Below are positions 45,600 through 57,615 of a stretch of 64,000 nt of DNA, piece by piece. A model generated the notes under the pieces. It saw only the letters and a list, made by a program, of their open reading frames with translations. It made no database searches and was not told the origin of the DNA. The stretch comes from Basidiobolus meristosporus CBS 931.73 (Eukaryota > Basidiobolomycota > Basidiobolomycetes > Basidiobolales > Basidiobolaceae). The first letter of the stretch is position 1; each line of letters begins with the position of its first letter. The translations under genes were made by a program, and so were the position numbers. The stretch spans positions 1-64,000 of the forward strand of contig MCFE01000352.1 in NCBI GenBank assembly GCA_002104905.1, read 5' to 3'.

Positions 45600-45951
45600 A
45601 GCTAGTCTGGCAGGCTGGGCAAGAACAGGAAGCGAATCACATAGAAATTTAAGGATGAAATGTAAAAATTCTCCAAATAAGATAACTGCCGAACCCTAAT
45701 TGGGATTAGTTCATTCAATCCAATCCTGCTTGCAAATGGGAAATTGAGCCAATTTATCGGAAACGGCCATTTTATTCGTCGGCCGCATGAGAACCCTATA
45801 TGAAAAAAGTCACAGCATTTCCGTTAGGAAGCAGCCATGGAGATATACCCTCTCCAACACGATTCGTTTTTTTCCTTGAACGCGCATATGCCCACCGATT
45901 TTTGTCCGCTATCCGGATGAAACGCTCTCTGCGTCCAACCTTACCTTTGCT
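45600..45951. promoter_or_regulatory. Divergent promoter region between DUS1 and the DUF1648-like gene
   Basis: About 350 bp between two start codons reading apart. No strong TATA box stands out. Short frames here look random. Confidence 0.4.
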
Positions 45952-46572
45952 ATGGTCAACATACTTCGAGGCTATCCCATCCCAATCATAGTGATTCTTC
46001 TACAGTGCATTCTTTACGGCTATATATCGTATGTTTACCAGGGCAAATTGCCAGACCCTGTGCCTATACGTTTCCAGGGCCAACAGGCTGTCCACTTTCA
46101 ATCGAAACATAAATACTTCTCTATACATCTGGCCATCTTCTATCTAACTACCATATTCCTTTTTCTCACTGGACTATTGGTGGCCACTCGGTTGCCAGCC
46201 AGGTATCTTAGTATTCCAGGAAAAGAGAATTGGCTTGGGATCCAGACCAAAGAAAAAATCGTGAAGGTTCTTAGTTCGAAGTACTGTTTATGGGTGACGG
46301 TGTTCACAGCCCAGTTCTTACTAGAGCTCAACACTCTTCTGTACGAGGTAAAGAATCCCCTCCATTGTCTACACATTGTATGTGCCTAAAGGATCTCCAA
46401 CTTGCAATAGCTGTCGCTTAGGAAAAGTTTCCAGTTGTTCTGGTTCTTCTGGATCTTCCTTGGTGTATACCTGATCGAACTGGCGGCAAGCACCTTGATC
46501 GGGTATTTCAAAATCCGCTCTGTAGGGACCCTGCAAGGAATAGAGGATTTCCAGCCATCTTTCTTTATTTAA
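45952..46572 (+). CDS. DUF1648-like integral membrane protein (177 aa, 2 exons)
   Basis: Exons 45952-46347 and 46435-46572; the acceptor at 46434 (TTTCCAG) keeps a hydrophobic frame, while earlier AG sites give early stops or odd protein. Four membrane segments: near residues 8-30, 65-90, 112-128 and in exon 2 (LFWFFWIFLGVYLIEL). Between the first two lies LPDPVPIRFQGQQAVHF, like the LP-x-IPxHF loop of bacterial DUF1648 proteins, and later PGKENWLG, like their IPxKxYWL motif. The reaction or transport role is unknown. Similarity to a mainly bacterial family raises the question of transfer, but the intron shows it is settled in this genome. Confidence 0.62.
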
Positions 46573-46824
46573 TTGATTTCCCCTGTTGCATTACCCTGTA
46601 CATTCAGCACGCGTATTTTTATTGCCTTCTACAGAGGCCATTAATCTCGACATGTTTGGGAGTTACTTTAGATCATCCTGTATATCCAAAACTCCTCTAT
46701 AAACTATACACTCTACATCATTGTGGGTAATGTTTATTCGGTTGTTTACAGCGACGTCGACTACCCGGGGATAAAGTGGTTTATCATATACTACACACAT
46801 AAATATATCTAATTGATATTCAGG

Positions 46825-47848
46825 TCATTTCAGGTAAAGTCCCAGTAGCAATAGATAACAAATGCTCCCACCAGGGGAGTTCTTCTCACTGGAGCTCATC
46901 AGATGGTTGCTTCCAGACGGTATGTCGGATTTCGATGGTTTGGCAGGCTTGGCATCGGCGGTTAGGCCTGGCAACATCTCAGCCTCGGCTAGCTCACCTT
47001 CAGCCTCGCTCTCACTGTCATCATCGCCACGGATCTCGAATATTCGAGAGTAGCTATAATCGTGTTGCTTCGTACCGATGCGAAGATAATAGTGCTTGTT
47101 GGTTTTCAAGGTTCTTGGGACCAGCCAGACAAACTGGCTTTCATGCATGTCCACGGCTTCTGCCAGGGTACTGACCACCTTCTCCTTGAGAAGTAGCTGG
47201 AGCCGGGCTTTCTTGGGACCCTGTCGACTTCCCATTGTATGAAGGGTCTCCCAGCGAATAACCACTTGTGTTCCTACCTGCCATTGTGTATTCTCCGAAG
47301 GAGTGGTGATGGTAAAATCAAATGGAAAATCTATCAACGAGCGATAATTAGCCAAGAGATCACCGGATTTGCTCTCTCCTTAACTTACCATTGATGAATG
47401 AGGATTTATGCTTCGCGGACAAAGCCTGTGGTGGAGGATGAAGTGCTTGGTTGGATGTTATTGTAAGCGATGGTGAAGGTGAAGGTGAAGGTAAGGGCGA
47501 GTGGGATTGCGATAATGAAAATAATGGCGATGAAGAGGATGATGAAGGGGTTGGTCGCGACGGAGAGGGGGATGTTGAGGATGGCGGTGGTGTTGGTGTT
47601 GGCAGGACTGGCGGCGGAACCACCCCTGTCTCAATAATGTGTGGGGTTGAAGAGTGAGCTAGCAATGTGTCCTTGACGACGGACGCCCGAGGAAGGGCCG
47701 GTATGGGCCGCTTTTGGGTCATTGGTCGCATCGAAGAGAGGGATCCAGAGGCGTCAAGGGAATGTCTATGGTTCACCTGCACAAGAGAGGAGTAGCAAGA
47801 TTGGCTCACTAACAGGGAGCAGACAAAGGAGCTAACAGTCCCTTTCAT
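46825..47848 (-). CDS. Kre9/Knh-like Ser/Pro-rich surface protein (321 aa, 2 exons)
   Basis: Exons 47848-47389 and 47330-46825, in phase. A signal peptide (MKGTVSSFVCSLLVSQS) is followed by a long Ser/Pro-rich, probably O-glycosylated stretch, including PSPSRPTPSSSSSSP. The second exon is an Ig-like Kre9/Knh1 N-terminal type domain: FTITTPSENTQWQVGTQVVIRW, a following VWLVP, and YYLRIG…YSRIFEI. The end is a short hydrophobic stretch (ICYLLLLGLYL) after small residues, possibly a GPI signal. Related proteins act in beta-1,6-glucan or wall assembly in yeasts. The unusual order, with the Ser/Pro stretch before the Ig-like domain, differs from common Kre9. An upstream ATG at 47884 is less likely. 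Confidence 0.75.
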
Positions 47849-48010
47849 ACGGAGACGAGAAATGAATTGGTGTTTTCCATACATTGAAAACTATATATAC
47901 TTCCACGTTTCACTCTTGAAAACGTTCATCTCGGAGATTGCGAATATTTCCCGTTTCAGGGATTTTCTCCTACTCGAGGGTTACCGGGTTTCACCAAGAT
48001 AATGCAAACT

Positions 48011-49041
48011 TTATTTCTCCAATTTTTCCAGAACGTTGACAAACATGTATCTCGAGAAAATGATGTACAGCTGGCGGAACCAAACCAACTGACTTCTGTG
48101 GCAGGTCATTGCCTTGCGGGATGTCATGACCTCCTTGGGGCTGCTTACAAATGCCAATGTCTGCGGAATCCCGTCTGTCTCTTGGAAGAGAGAGCTGATG
48201 GAGAAAAGAATGTCGATAAAAGTGATGTATTTTCTGACCAGCGGGACTGTGGTCAAAGTGTAGGTGGGGAGGTTATCGAAGTTGTACTTGGCCGAGCTAG
48301 CGAGCATATGTCTACAATTGAGCCAAGGTGAGTCCAATAGGCGCAGCTACATCAATGGCGTTACAATATTACCTGATGCCGAAATAAGTGGCAATATGGT
48401 TGGTGTGCCCCGAGATGCCGTAGGTGTCGAAAGTCAAAAGCTACAACAGTACGAGTTCATATACGAGTCATGACAGGTGAGGTGAGATAAAGGCGAGATA
48501 CCATATTGATGTTGTTTTTTGTGACATAATCTTCAACAGTCTTGGCCACAACAGCAGCGTGCCATATTTTAGTAGGGTGATCAGGCAGCTCCCTAAAGGG
48601 GTGAAGCTTAATAACTAGTGCATGAAGTTTCCGGCTAGCCAGAACACTTACGGGTGGTCTAAAGAATGGACATTCTCTGGCTTAACTCCCAACGCCACAC
48701 AGCTCTTTACCAGTTCCTTTTCCCGAATCTCTCCCAATTTGTCGTGGTTACCTTACATTTTTGGTTAGCGTGAGACGGAAAGACCGATAAACACAAAGTT
48801 CACGTGTGTATATACCCTTTGACAAGCACAAAACGTGCACTTCGGTGGATGCTTGTAGTTTCAGAAGGGCAGGGCCAAAAAACATGCACTCGTCGTCGGG
48901 ATGGGCTGTAACAAGTAAGACCTTCTTGATCCCATTTTCGGCTAGGGCCTTTGGAGCAGTTGGGGGACGCACTATACAAAACACGTAGACAAAGAAAGCA
49001 GGTATCGCCAAGGATATCAAGAGTGGTAGAAAGTACTGCAT
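48011..49041 (-). CDS. GPI12: N-acetylglucosaminylphosphatidylinositol de-N-acetylase, PIG-L (261 aa, 5 exons)
   Basis: Exons: 49041-48816, 48751-48652, 48592-48502, 48440-48373, 48311-48011; phases agree. It starts with one N-terminal membrane anchor (FLPLLISLAIPAFFVYVFCIV). Then come the LmbE/PIG-L motif AHPDDECMFFGP (metal-binding His and Asp), VLCLSKGN, GEIREKEL (next exon) and TYGISGHTNH, which holds the third metal ligand HTNH. The enzyme removes the acetyl group from GlcNAc-PI on the cytosolic face of the ER, the second step of GPI-anchor synthesis. It is complete. It shares a short divergent promoter (49042-49186) with the TPR gene. Confidence 0.93.
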
Positions 49042-49186
49042 CGCTATCGATTATGGCGTAGCGAAAATGACCCTCATAAATGGGAGGAATTATATCGTAT
49101 TAGATCACATAAATAAAAAATTCTTGCTCTGGTTGGAGTGTCATAAAATAGTAGAATGCTGGCCCTGCTTGTTACTTGAACCAAAA
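49042..49186. promoter_or_regulatory. Compact divergent promoter between GPI12 and the TPR gene
   Basis: Only 145 bp separate the two start codons, so both promoters must overlap. AT-rich in the middle (CATAAATAAAAAATTC near 49107-49122). Confidence 0.5.
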
Positions 49187-49997
49187 ATGAACCGTCTCGT
49201 CGCCAGCTCCAGATTGTTGAAGCGTATTGCTCCTCTTACTCTCCGTTCCCTCAGGGGTAACCTTTCATAAACAAAGAGTATTGTAATTATTTCCGTAACT
49301 TAATATGTGCATATTTAGTTCAACAGGCCTATGTCAAGCCCTGTGTCTTGCCCTTCACCCAGCAATACTTTGCTCGCCAAGGTAGGCTTGGCTTCTATTG
49401 TCAGTACTTTGCGTACAATATATTGACCATTTCTCACGAACGGATATAGCTCACTTCGTGGCAACCCCTCCTCTATACAACAATGCCAATGGTGGAGGCT
49501 TCAGTGACGCTGAGCAACAAGCCCAACAGTATCTTGAAGAGGGTACCGAAGCCTTAAACAATGGTAAACTCGAGGAAGCTATTGTCCAATACACCAAATC
49601 AGTAGAGGTCAAGCCCACTGCTACCGGTTACTACAATCTCGGCGTTTGCTACTACCAACTCGGACAACCCCAAGAGGCTGTTGACGCCTGGAAGCTTTCA
49701 TTGAACTTGTCTCCCTCCCACTCCGACTTGCATCTCAACCTCGCCAGTGTTTACTACATGCACTTGAAAGATTCCGAGAAGGCTCTTGAGCATATTGAGC
49801 AGGCATCCAACTTAGCACCCTACGATGGAGAGATTTTCTACAATTACGGGGTAATGCTCGATGCTTCGGGTAAACTGGAGCAAGCCATTGAGAAATACAA
49901 AATAGCCAAGGAGCTTGGTATCGAGCGAGCTGAAACCAACCTTAGAAACGCAATGGCTCGAATCTTGAAAGACAAAGTTACCCCCTCACCTCAATAG
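49187..49997 (+). CDS. Mitochondrial TPR-repeat protein (226 aa, 3 exons)
   Basis: Exons 49187-49256, 49319-49381 and 49450-49997, in phase. The N-terminus is a mitochondrial presequence rich in Arg, Leu and Ser without acids (MNRLVASSRLLKRIAPLTLRS). The rest is about four tetratricopeptide repeats (EEGTEALNNGKLEEAIVQYTKS; YYNLGVCYYQLGQPQEAVDAW; LHLNLASVYY; IFYNYGVMLDASGKLEQAIEKY). TPRs bind other proteins; a role in mitochondrial assembly or import is likely but unspecified. The predicted start is the only ATG giving a presequence that splices into the repeat frame. Confidence 0.85.
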
Positions 49998-50481
49998 AAT
50001 CGGGAAAATCAATGCATTATATTCATACATCAACATATAGCTATGATGACTATCAATAAACAATCCGCACCGCCATTTGCACTACAATTACCTTGTCTTG
50101 ACCCAATGGGGAGTTTTGGACCAAACAACGCCTCAAGCGCCTTGGACGCACAGCGATTTACAGTTTGGTTGTCGATCAGGGAGGGAATTGGGGATTGTGA
50201 GCAAGAGGTGCATAAATGACATGTGGCGAGCTCTGGCTTAAATCATCCATTGTACTGAGAAGAATGGTCAGCTTTTCTCCGATATTGTTTGTTTGTTTGT
50301 TAACTTTTGTTTATAGGCAAGCTAGGTGCTAGTTCACCTGGACGAACTAAAACTCATTTGAGACTCCTTCGCAGCCAATATTAGCTTTCAAGCCTGGTCT
50401 TAGTATTGGTCGGAAGACTTTTGGAAATAGAGAATAGAACTTGAACTTCTTGAAGGAGTTCTGTATTGACCTTACCCTCAA
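49998..50481. other. Intergenic, no gene seen
   Basis: Holds the 3' end of the TPR gene and the promoter of the TBC gene. A GTTTGTTTGTTTG run lies near 50288-50300. Confidence 0.4.
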
Positions 50482-51813
50482 ATGCCGGCCCAAATCAATC
50501 ATTTGTTTTTGAACACCATGAATACCACCCTTTCACACGGCGTACCCGAAGAACGCCTGAACTCCCCCACCATATCGATGACAACCAGAAGCCCAACCCT
50601 AATCAGCGACAATAGCTCATCATGCTGTGACTCCGACATTGACTCCATCGAGTTGAGTATCCATTCCCCGGTCACGCCATCCTTCGACATCAAAGATGAG
50701 CTGGAATACCCGTTTGATACTCACTTGCAGAAGAAAGCCGCCTCAATACCTCAGCCTCACCATACCTCCGATTTCCTATCTGACTCTGAATTCTGGGAGT
50801 ATCTGATCGACCACTACCCATTGATGCTGGCCCACAACCGGGAACGAGTGGCCAAGAAGATTTATCAGGGGATCCCCGAGAATTACCGAGGCAGAGTGTG
50901 GCAGGCGATGTCGCAGTCAAAGACCACCTATCTTGATACGCTATACTCCCAACTGCTGACGGAGAGCTCGCCCTTCGAGGCTGATATACTTCTGGATTTG
51001 CCCAGGACTTTCCCCCGGATGGAGATGTTCAGAAAGAAGGGAGGCGAAGGCCAAGCACGTTTGTTTAATGTACTCAAGGCCTATTCGGTGTATGACCCAG
51101 AAATCGGCTACGCCCAGGGATTTGGCTACATCGTGGCGACCCTTTTACTTCACGTAAGGAGCTAACCAACCCACCCGCTAAACATTCGTTCATTAACCCT
51201 AACTTCCATTGGCAACAGATGTCAGAAAGTGAGGCTTTTTGCGTATTCGTGAGGTGAGTGACCTAATCAATGCCCTTGAACCACGACACACACTTAGCCA
51301 ATACTCGCAACATATAGACTCATGCAGTCCCACAATCTCCGGGAAATGTTTGGCTCTGACCTTCACCGTTTAGAATGTGGTGTGTACCAGTTTCGCTGCC
51401 TCTTGGCTGGCCATTTCCCCAAATTGGTGCATCATCTCGATGCACATAATGTTCGCACCGCAATGTACACGACCTCATGGTTCTTAACCCTCTTCACCAA
51501 CGTTCTTCCTCAGTCCATAGTACTCCGTTTGCTCGATGTGATGCTGCTGGAGGGCTTAACGGTGACGGTGATTCGAATGGGGCTCGCGCTAATGCATCAA
51601 TGTTTGCCTGACCTGCTGAACGCAACAGACTACGGAGAGCTGATGAAAATAGTGACAGGAACGATATTTGAGATATCCCCAAGCAAAGAGGAAGAGCTCA
51701 TCCAGTCCATCTGCTTATTTACGGATGTTAATGAGCAGGAACTACGAGCGCTGAGGAACCGCCATAGATTATTAAGGGAGGTTTTTACCAGAAAACGAAA
51801 CACGTTCGATTGA
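50482..51813 (+). CDS. TBC-domain Rab GTPase-activating protein (400 aa, 3 exons)
   Basis: Exons 50482-51153, 51219-51253 and 51318-51813, in phase. A Ser/Thr-rich N-terminus of about 105 residues precedes a full TBC domain. Visible are IPENYRGRVW, with the catalytic arginine finger, and YDPEIGYAQGFGYI, with the glutamine finger (YAQG). Later come LECGVYQFRCLL and YTTSWFLTLFTNVLP with a following RLLDVMLLEG. TBC proteins speed GTP hydrolysis by Rab GTPases and so switch off vesicle-traffic signals. Order and spacing resemble the Gyp5/EVI5 subgroup, but the Rab partner cannot be read from sequence. A second ATG at 50518 is possible. Confidence 0.9.
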
Positions 51814-52457
51814 TCCAACTAGACCATGAAAACGCGATCCATTAATCCGATTAGGCTATTATTTTACCTCTTTATTTTCAAATTAATTATGTGATTTCAT
51901 ACTATAGACATTCAATATATTAAATCCTATCAATGCATTTCCTGTTGTGTCGGCTTTCCCAGGATCTAAAAGCTTGTGCAATGTTGAGTGCCGATCACAT
52001 ATATACACCTTGATGGTTGGTTGAAGTCCCCTTGAGCAGAGATGACTCTATCTTTGGGATGTTTGTTCATGACCAAAGGTAAGACCACTGGATCTGCATT
52101 TCCTACCTGTGAAGCATTATTGCTACTGTTTGCCGATCTGGGTTATTTTCATCTTTAATGCCCCAGTAATCTTGTACGCATGAATTCAGGTTCGAAACTC
52201 AAGTATCGCCTACGTCAATGGATTTGGTGTGGTCAGGAAGAGAAACGCGCTCGATTAATCCGATTAGGGAATTATATCCTGTGTCACTTTGCTCCAAGTC
52301 CGATCTATAGGCTATATCAGCATTTATTATATGGAGATTGAATTGAAAAATTACATTCGGCTGTAAGAGGTGTAATCTAATGGTTCGTTTCTGGTTGCTC
52401 TAGTCAAGCGGCGCTCTTGCGCGAGCGAATGAAGCGTGTGATTAAGAGCGCGAAATC
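51814..52457. other. Intergenic between convergent genes; contains a repeated AATCCGATTAGG motif
   Basis: Shared 3' region of the TBC (+) and CYSTM (-) genes. A roughly 30-bp sequence of the type AAACGCG…ATTAATCCGATTAGG occurs at about 51821-51853 and again at about 52236-52270. A shorter relative lies near 53230. No open gene. Confidence 0.45.
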
Positions 52458-52942
52458 TTAGCATAGCGCGTCGAAGCAGCAGCAGAGACAGGTACCAAGA
52501 GCACTAGATATCGACCAACATTAGCATGTTGTTATCTTGCATGAAGTATAGGCGATCTACTTACCATCCCAAGCATAAACCATCATCCTTATCTTGTGGC
52601 TGTTGTTGGACAATAATGGTTTGCGGTTGCTGCTGTTGTTGTGGTTGTTGTTGTTGTGGGGGATAGTAACCTGGAAACGGAAGGTTTAGTTACAGTTGAG
52701 AGCAACGAAGATCATGCTACTTAATCACCTTGTGGTGGAGGATTGTAAGCGCCAGCAGAGCCTTGGTAGTTGGCAGCCTGTCCGCCATCACCATAATAAC
52801 CTTGAGCAGGTGGTTGAGGATAAGGGCTGTACTGAGGCTGTTGTTGTTGACCATATTGGGGCTGTTGGCCATATTGTGGTTGACCATAGGGAGCACCACC
52901 TTGAGCAGGGTAGCCTTTATCTTGAGGATATTCACTCATCAC
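52458..52942 (-). CDS. CYSTM-type small tail-anchored protein, Gln/Tyr/Pro-rich (121 aa, 3 exons)
   Basis: Exons 52942-52729, 52670-52565 and 52503-52458, in phase. The first two exons encode a disordered Tyr/Gln/Pro/Gly-rich part (YGQPQYGQQPQYGQQQQPQY and a second poly-Gln run). The last 15 residues from the small third exon complete the cysteine-rich membrane motif CLGCALGTCLCCCFDALC, typical of the CYSTM (cysteine-rich transmembrane) module. Such proteins sit in the plasma membrane and are linked to stress tolerance in fungi and plants. Two adjacent ATGs (52942, 52939) are equally good. Confidence 0.83.
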
Positions 52943-53468
52943 TGGAGGTTATTGACAATAGACTAGGAGTAAGAGTAAGAGCTGTCAAAGGGATGACGGG
53001 AACGACTTGATTTAAAAACTAAACCGAGATCGGGTAGTGTAAGACTATTGGCTGTTGGAAAAGCGACTGAGAAATTTTATGGATCAGGATGACTTTACGG
53101 CCTTATATACTGTGGATTCCGGGTTCGGGCTCAACACGAAATTCCTCGATGAAATATCTAGAAAATCCATCATACAATTTCTACATTCTACACAGAAGTA
53201 TCGCCAAAGGATGGAATGCCAAGCCAAAATGAGCGATCGATAAATCCGATTCCGGCTAATCTTATTAAGCATGATTCTTAACATTCAACGCACTTGTCGA
53301 GGGCGAAGTGGTTTTGGAATGATGTTGATTTTTTATTTATGCACGAAACAAGACAACAATTCCAGGTCACGTGGGGATGAGATCTTTGTGGCTCACGGGC
53401 GGAATGCTCATTTGAATGCAAACAAGCAACCAGTTCAAGGAGCAGCCGAATCTTCAGTCTATTGTGAA

Positions 53469-56400
53469 ATGAACTTCGGCAACCCGCCATACTTTCCTGA
53501 GCAAAGTATGCCACAAAAGACAGTTGAGAGCTCTAGTTTCTATCCTGATTTGGCAAGTTTTCTGTCTGAACTTGAGGTGCCTACTCCTGCTGCTGTCAAT
53601 GCTCTTCACAGCCTACAGAAGGAGCCCAGTGGTTGGCAGTTAGCTTCTGCCCTCTTGGAAACGAACGTAGGTCCTTCCATATATCGCCAAGCCTGTTGAA
53701 GGCACCGCTAACCGCTTGGCTTTACAGTCTTCACAAAACCAATTCTTTGGGGCACACACATACCAAATTAAGATATCGAGAGATTGGTAAGTAGATTCAA
53801 AGAATCAAAACATGGATTCACTTATCTGATGTCTTTGGGATGTAGGGATACATTACCGGAGGATCAGGTTCACCGGCTACGCGAAGAACTTCTAAAATGG
53901 ATAGTGGAATTCAGCAACGGACCCAACCTAGTATTGACAAAACTCTGCCAAGCGGTGGGTAGTTCTCCTACCCAAGCCAGAAACCCACTTTCTCTAATCT
54001 TTGTATTTTCCCTGACCTCCAGTTGACCACGTATGCTTTACGAACCGTCCCCGATCAATGGACCAATTTCATCCCGGCCACTTTGCAGGCTTTAGAATCG
54101 GAATCGAAAAACCCTCACGGCAGACCTGTGAATAATGAGAACGCTTTCCTGGAGATTTTGACGCTTATTCCAGAGGAGCTCAACCGAGCCGATTTAGTCG
54201 GCTCCAAAAAGTAGGGCCAGAATTTTCACTCCCTCCCTCACTCGCCCATCATAGGTATTCATGCTTTTTGCAGGAGCCAATTCAACCAAGAACTCCTAAA
54301 CTCGATCCCCTTGGTGCTTAATACAGTCGGGGCATTTTTATCTGACGACACTCGGACAGACCCCGCCTACGACTTTTTACGCCAAAAGTCTCTCCGATGC
54401 TTGCAAAGCTGGATTCAGTACGGAATCCCTCCAGAGTAGGTGTTGCCAGTTACTTGCTTGCATGGATGAAAAAATTCATGAATGTCTAGCTCTCTAGCCC
54501 CCATATTCAACCGAGCATTAGATCTTCTAAGGAGGGAATCCACCTTCGAAGCATCTATCGAGGTACTTATCGAGCTATTGACCCGCCAAGGAAGCTCGCA
54601 GTATGGCAACACTCTGAGTGAAAGCTTCTTCCGGTGTATTGCCAGCCCGTGGATGAAAAGCACAACCGAGGCATCTATTAGTGGTAAGTAACGGATCTCC
54701 CAGCAATCCTTACCTGACTTGGCTTATTGAAAAAAGTTATCTAGAGAGTAATGACGACGTTGCAGCATATCTAGCCCGGCTTCTTACCACCTACGGGGAG
54801 GAGTTTACCGAGTACATAGTTCAACACCTTTCAAACCCTGACGTGGGAGTTTATCTCGAGATGATGATCGGATTTATAGGCTTTCCAGGATATTTTGCAG
54901 CCGACCAGGAGATATCCTTTCAACAATGTTGAGGAGACGCCATTCGTTTCCACCATTTTTGTGCCTTGACTCCTTGATACATTAGTGAAATCCCGTTGAA
55001 TTTTTGGTACTTGCTGCAAGAGAGCATTCTCGATTTGACGATAGAATGCGAAGATCAAGCCATCATTCAGAGGACCAAGACCATCGCTTCAATGGTCTTT
55101 TCAAAGCTGGTTCAAGTCTTGAGGCAAAAGATTGAGTATCCCAGTGAAGAGGAATGGTCATCGTGGAGCAAAGGTGCCTTACCCAATATAGATTCATGCA
55201 GTGCTATGTCTAAACCATATCAGATGTTAGAGAGCGGTTTAAAATCTATCGGCGCGACGTCGGCGACACTTTGATTAATTCGTACCTCGTATTGCACGGC
55301 GAGATGCTGGAGTATCTACTGGATCTAGCCGCCACTCAGTTAAGCAGCGATCGTGCCGTGTCTCACTGGCAGGTAAGCCATCCCCTTGCATGGATTGTTG
55401 ATTTCGATCGGCCTAACACCTGGCAATTAGGACTTGGAGTCAACCTTGTTCTGTTTACGTTCTATATCAGAGGCGGTATCCAGTGAAGATCCACATATCG
55501 CCAGATTGTTTGGTGATGAGATCCTTGGGCGGCTCCCCGTTCAGGGCCACAACAAGATCCGGTTGACGACACTTCAGATTCTAGGTATCAGTCGTGCGTT
55601 GCTAGCCTCCTTGCTGCACCTTTTTAAAACACCATAACAGGTTCTTATGCTGACTGGCTCAAGAGACATCCACAGCATTTATTACCCTCCTTGAACTTCA
55701 TCATCCCTACTCTTTCTGATCCCGAACTAGCCTTCATTGCCGCCAGCTCATTCAAGGATATCTGTGATACTTGCCGAGCTGAACTGGTGGATGGGGTCGA
55801 GTCTTTGGTTACCATGTACACGCACATCAGCAGCTCCATTGAGGTATGTCATCATGATTCACGAGGGATCCGGCCTTGGTCCGGTAACTGATGACTTGGG
55901 TACCAGGAAAGAGAGAAGCAAAAGGTTCTGGAATCCATCTCCGCAGTGATTCAAGCTTTACCACCTCGAAAAACTCTCGAGCCACTTTCGGTGAGTGATT
56001 GCTGGGCTTCTGCATGGTGAAAGCGATTCTCATGGAAATATGCGATGTATTGATTAGGTGCTTATCGGGGATATTCTTCAAACCATAACCAAAGCATTCG
56101 ACGTAGGAAAACAGGCAGGTCTTTTGGATCCCCCATTCTCGCGTACACCATCTAACCCTTTACCACAGACGGGGAATTTCCTCGAATGTCGACCAGTCGT
56201 CCTGAGCCACATTCTTTATCTTGTTGCCTGCTGTCGTGGTATCCAGCCACCTGATGACGAACCTACAAACGCCGCAGAACCAGACGAGACCAACGCTGTG
56301 CTGAATCTACCCGAAGCCCAACGGGTCTCGGTTGCCATATGGGGATTGGTTGAGGAGATCTCTAAAGCCTACTGCCAAGACGAAGAGATCATGGAGGTAT

Positions 56401-57615
56401 GCCGGTTTCTCTTCCGCCCGCGCCTTATGTCCAAACGAATGACATCTCGATCAATCTAGGCCATATGCTCGCTGTTGAATACAAGCATCATGTCGTCTTC
56501 ACATGTCTTCACCATGGGTTTCTCCAATATGGCCAGCTTTTTGCACCAGACTTACCAGAGATACCAACACCCTTACATCCTAGACACCGTTTGCCAGTTG
56601 GTTACCGTATATGGCAGTGAAGAGCAGAACGTCATGATCCTGAGCGAGCTATTGGCTACCCTGACTGGCATTACCTTGGGAAATATTCGAAATCTTCAGG
56701 GTACGCTTAAGCAGTTATCAACAATTGAGATCGCACAACGATTCTAATCATCGCACACAGGCATGGAGGAGAATCCGCATTTGACCAGCTCCTACTTCGG
56801 AATGCTCTCCCGAGTAAGTCGTCTATATCGGGCATTCTTGGATAACCAGAGTAATTGACCGCATCCACCAGTATGTCCGCAAATGCCCAGTAGCCTTGTT
56901 CACCACGCCACCGGACGTATTCAACAACATCATCCTATTCGCAGTATCAGGGCTTGGGCTGCAAGAACGTTTGGCCCTTCGATCGGGAATCGGCTTTATG
57001 GTAAAACCATAGGAATTGGTTGAGGATCGAGCACCCACGACTAAACCCCCAATTAGGTTGATTTGATTGGCTTGAACACCGGGAACCAGGCCATATTGGA
57101 TAGCATCGACCACGTGGTTAATACATTCGGCCAGCAAATCATGCAAGAACTCTTGATGGTAAGAAACAGCCTTTCGTATCTGACGGCCTATCGACTAACA
57201 GCAACCTCCATGTGTAGGGAATTGGAGGAAGATTGCCTCGCTCCTTTGTCACCTTGCTTACGGATCTTCTGTACAAGCTCACGGGAAAATATATCCAGAA
57301 CTGTCGCCAATGGTTGGCCATTCTGTTGGCCCAGGTAAGCGGGCTTTTCCTCGAGGTTGCGGCGCCATCCTCCCATCGACTAACCCCTTCCTGTAGGAGA
57401 ATTTCCCCTCCTCGCACATCGACAAACCCTCCAAAGAGGCGTTCGCCAAGAGCATCATGACGTGAGAGAACCATGGGATTACTATTTGACGGGACATTTC
57501 GACTGACATCTCCTCTCTGTATAGGACACGCGGAGTGAAACGCTTCAAGGAAATCGTGACGGAATTCTCCTTGCGTTGCCGAAGAATGGAGAATAGCGCG
57601 TACGGATCCACCTAG
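53469..57615 (+). CDS. Importin-13/transportin-3 family karyopherin (multi-exon)
   Basis: A chain of short exons joined by GT-AG introns gives one continuous karyopherin-beta protein of roughly 970-1,000 residues. Recognisable steps are QFFGAHTYQIKISRDW (exon 2, 53728-53786), ELLKWIVEFSNGPNLVLTKLCQA, FWYLLQESILDL, RFKIYRRDVGDTL and, at the end, RGVKRFKEIVTEFSLRCR. These match the order in importin-13, including the last-helix motif. HEAT repeats fill the length. The family carries cargo such as SR proteins or UBC9/MAGOH complexes across the nuclear pore under Ran control. The start is uncertain (53469 or 53508). No disabling change was found; exon borders were not all fixed. Confidence 0.87.

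Noticed and set aside
52696-53010. Plus-strand 104-codon frame opposite the CYSTM gene
   Set aside because: It is the complement of the Gln/Tyr-rich repeat. The minus-strand protein has a family motif and spliced exons; this one has none.
53055-53243. 62-codon plus-strand frame before the karyopherin gene
   Set aside because: Starts in good context but has no recognisable motif, no intron link to the next gene and ends at a repeat-like motif. Not enough to call a gene.
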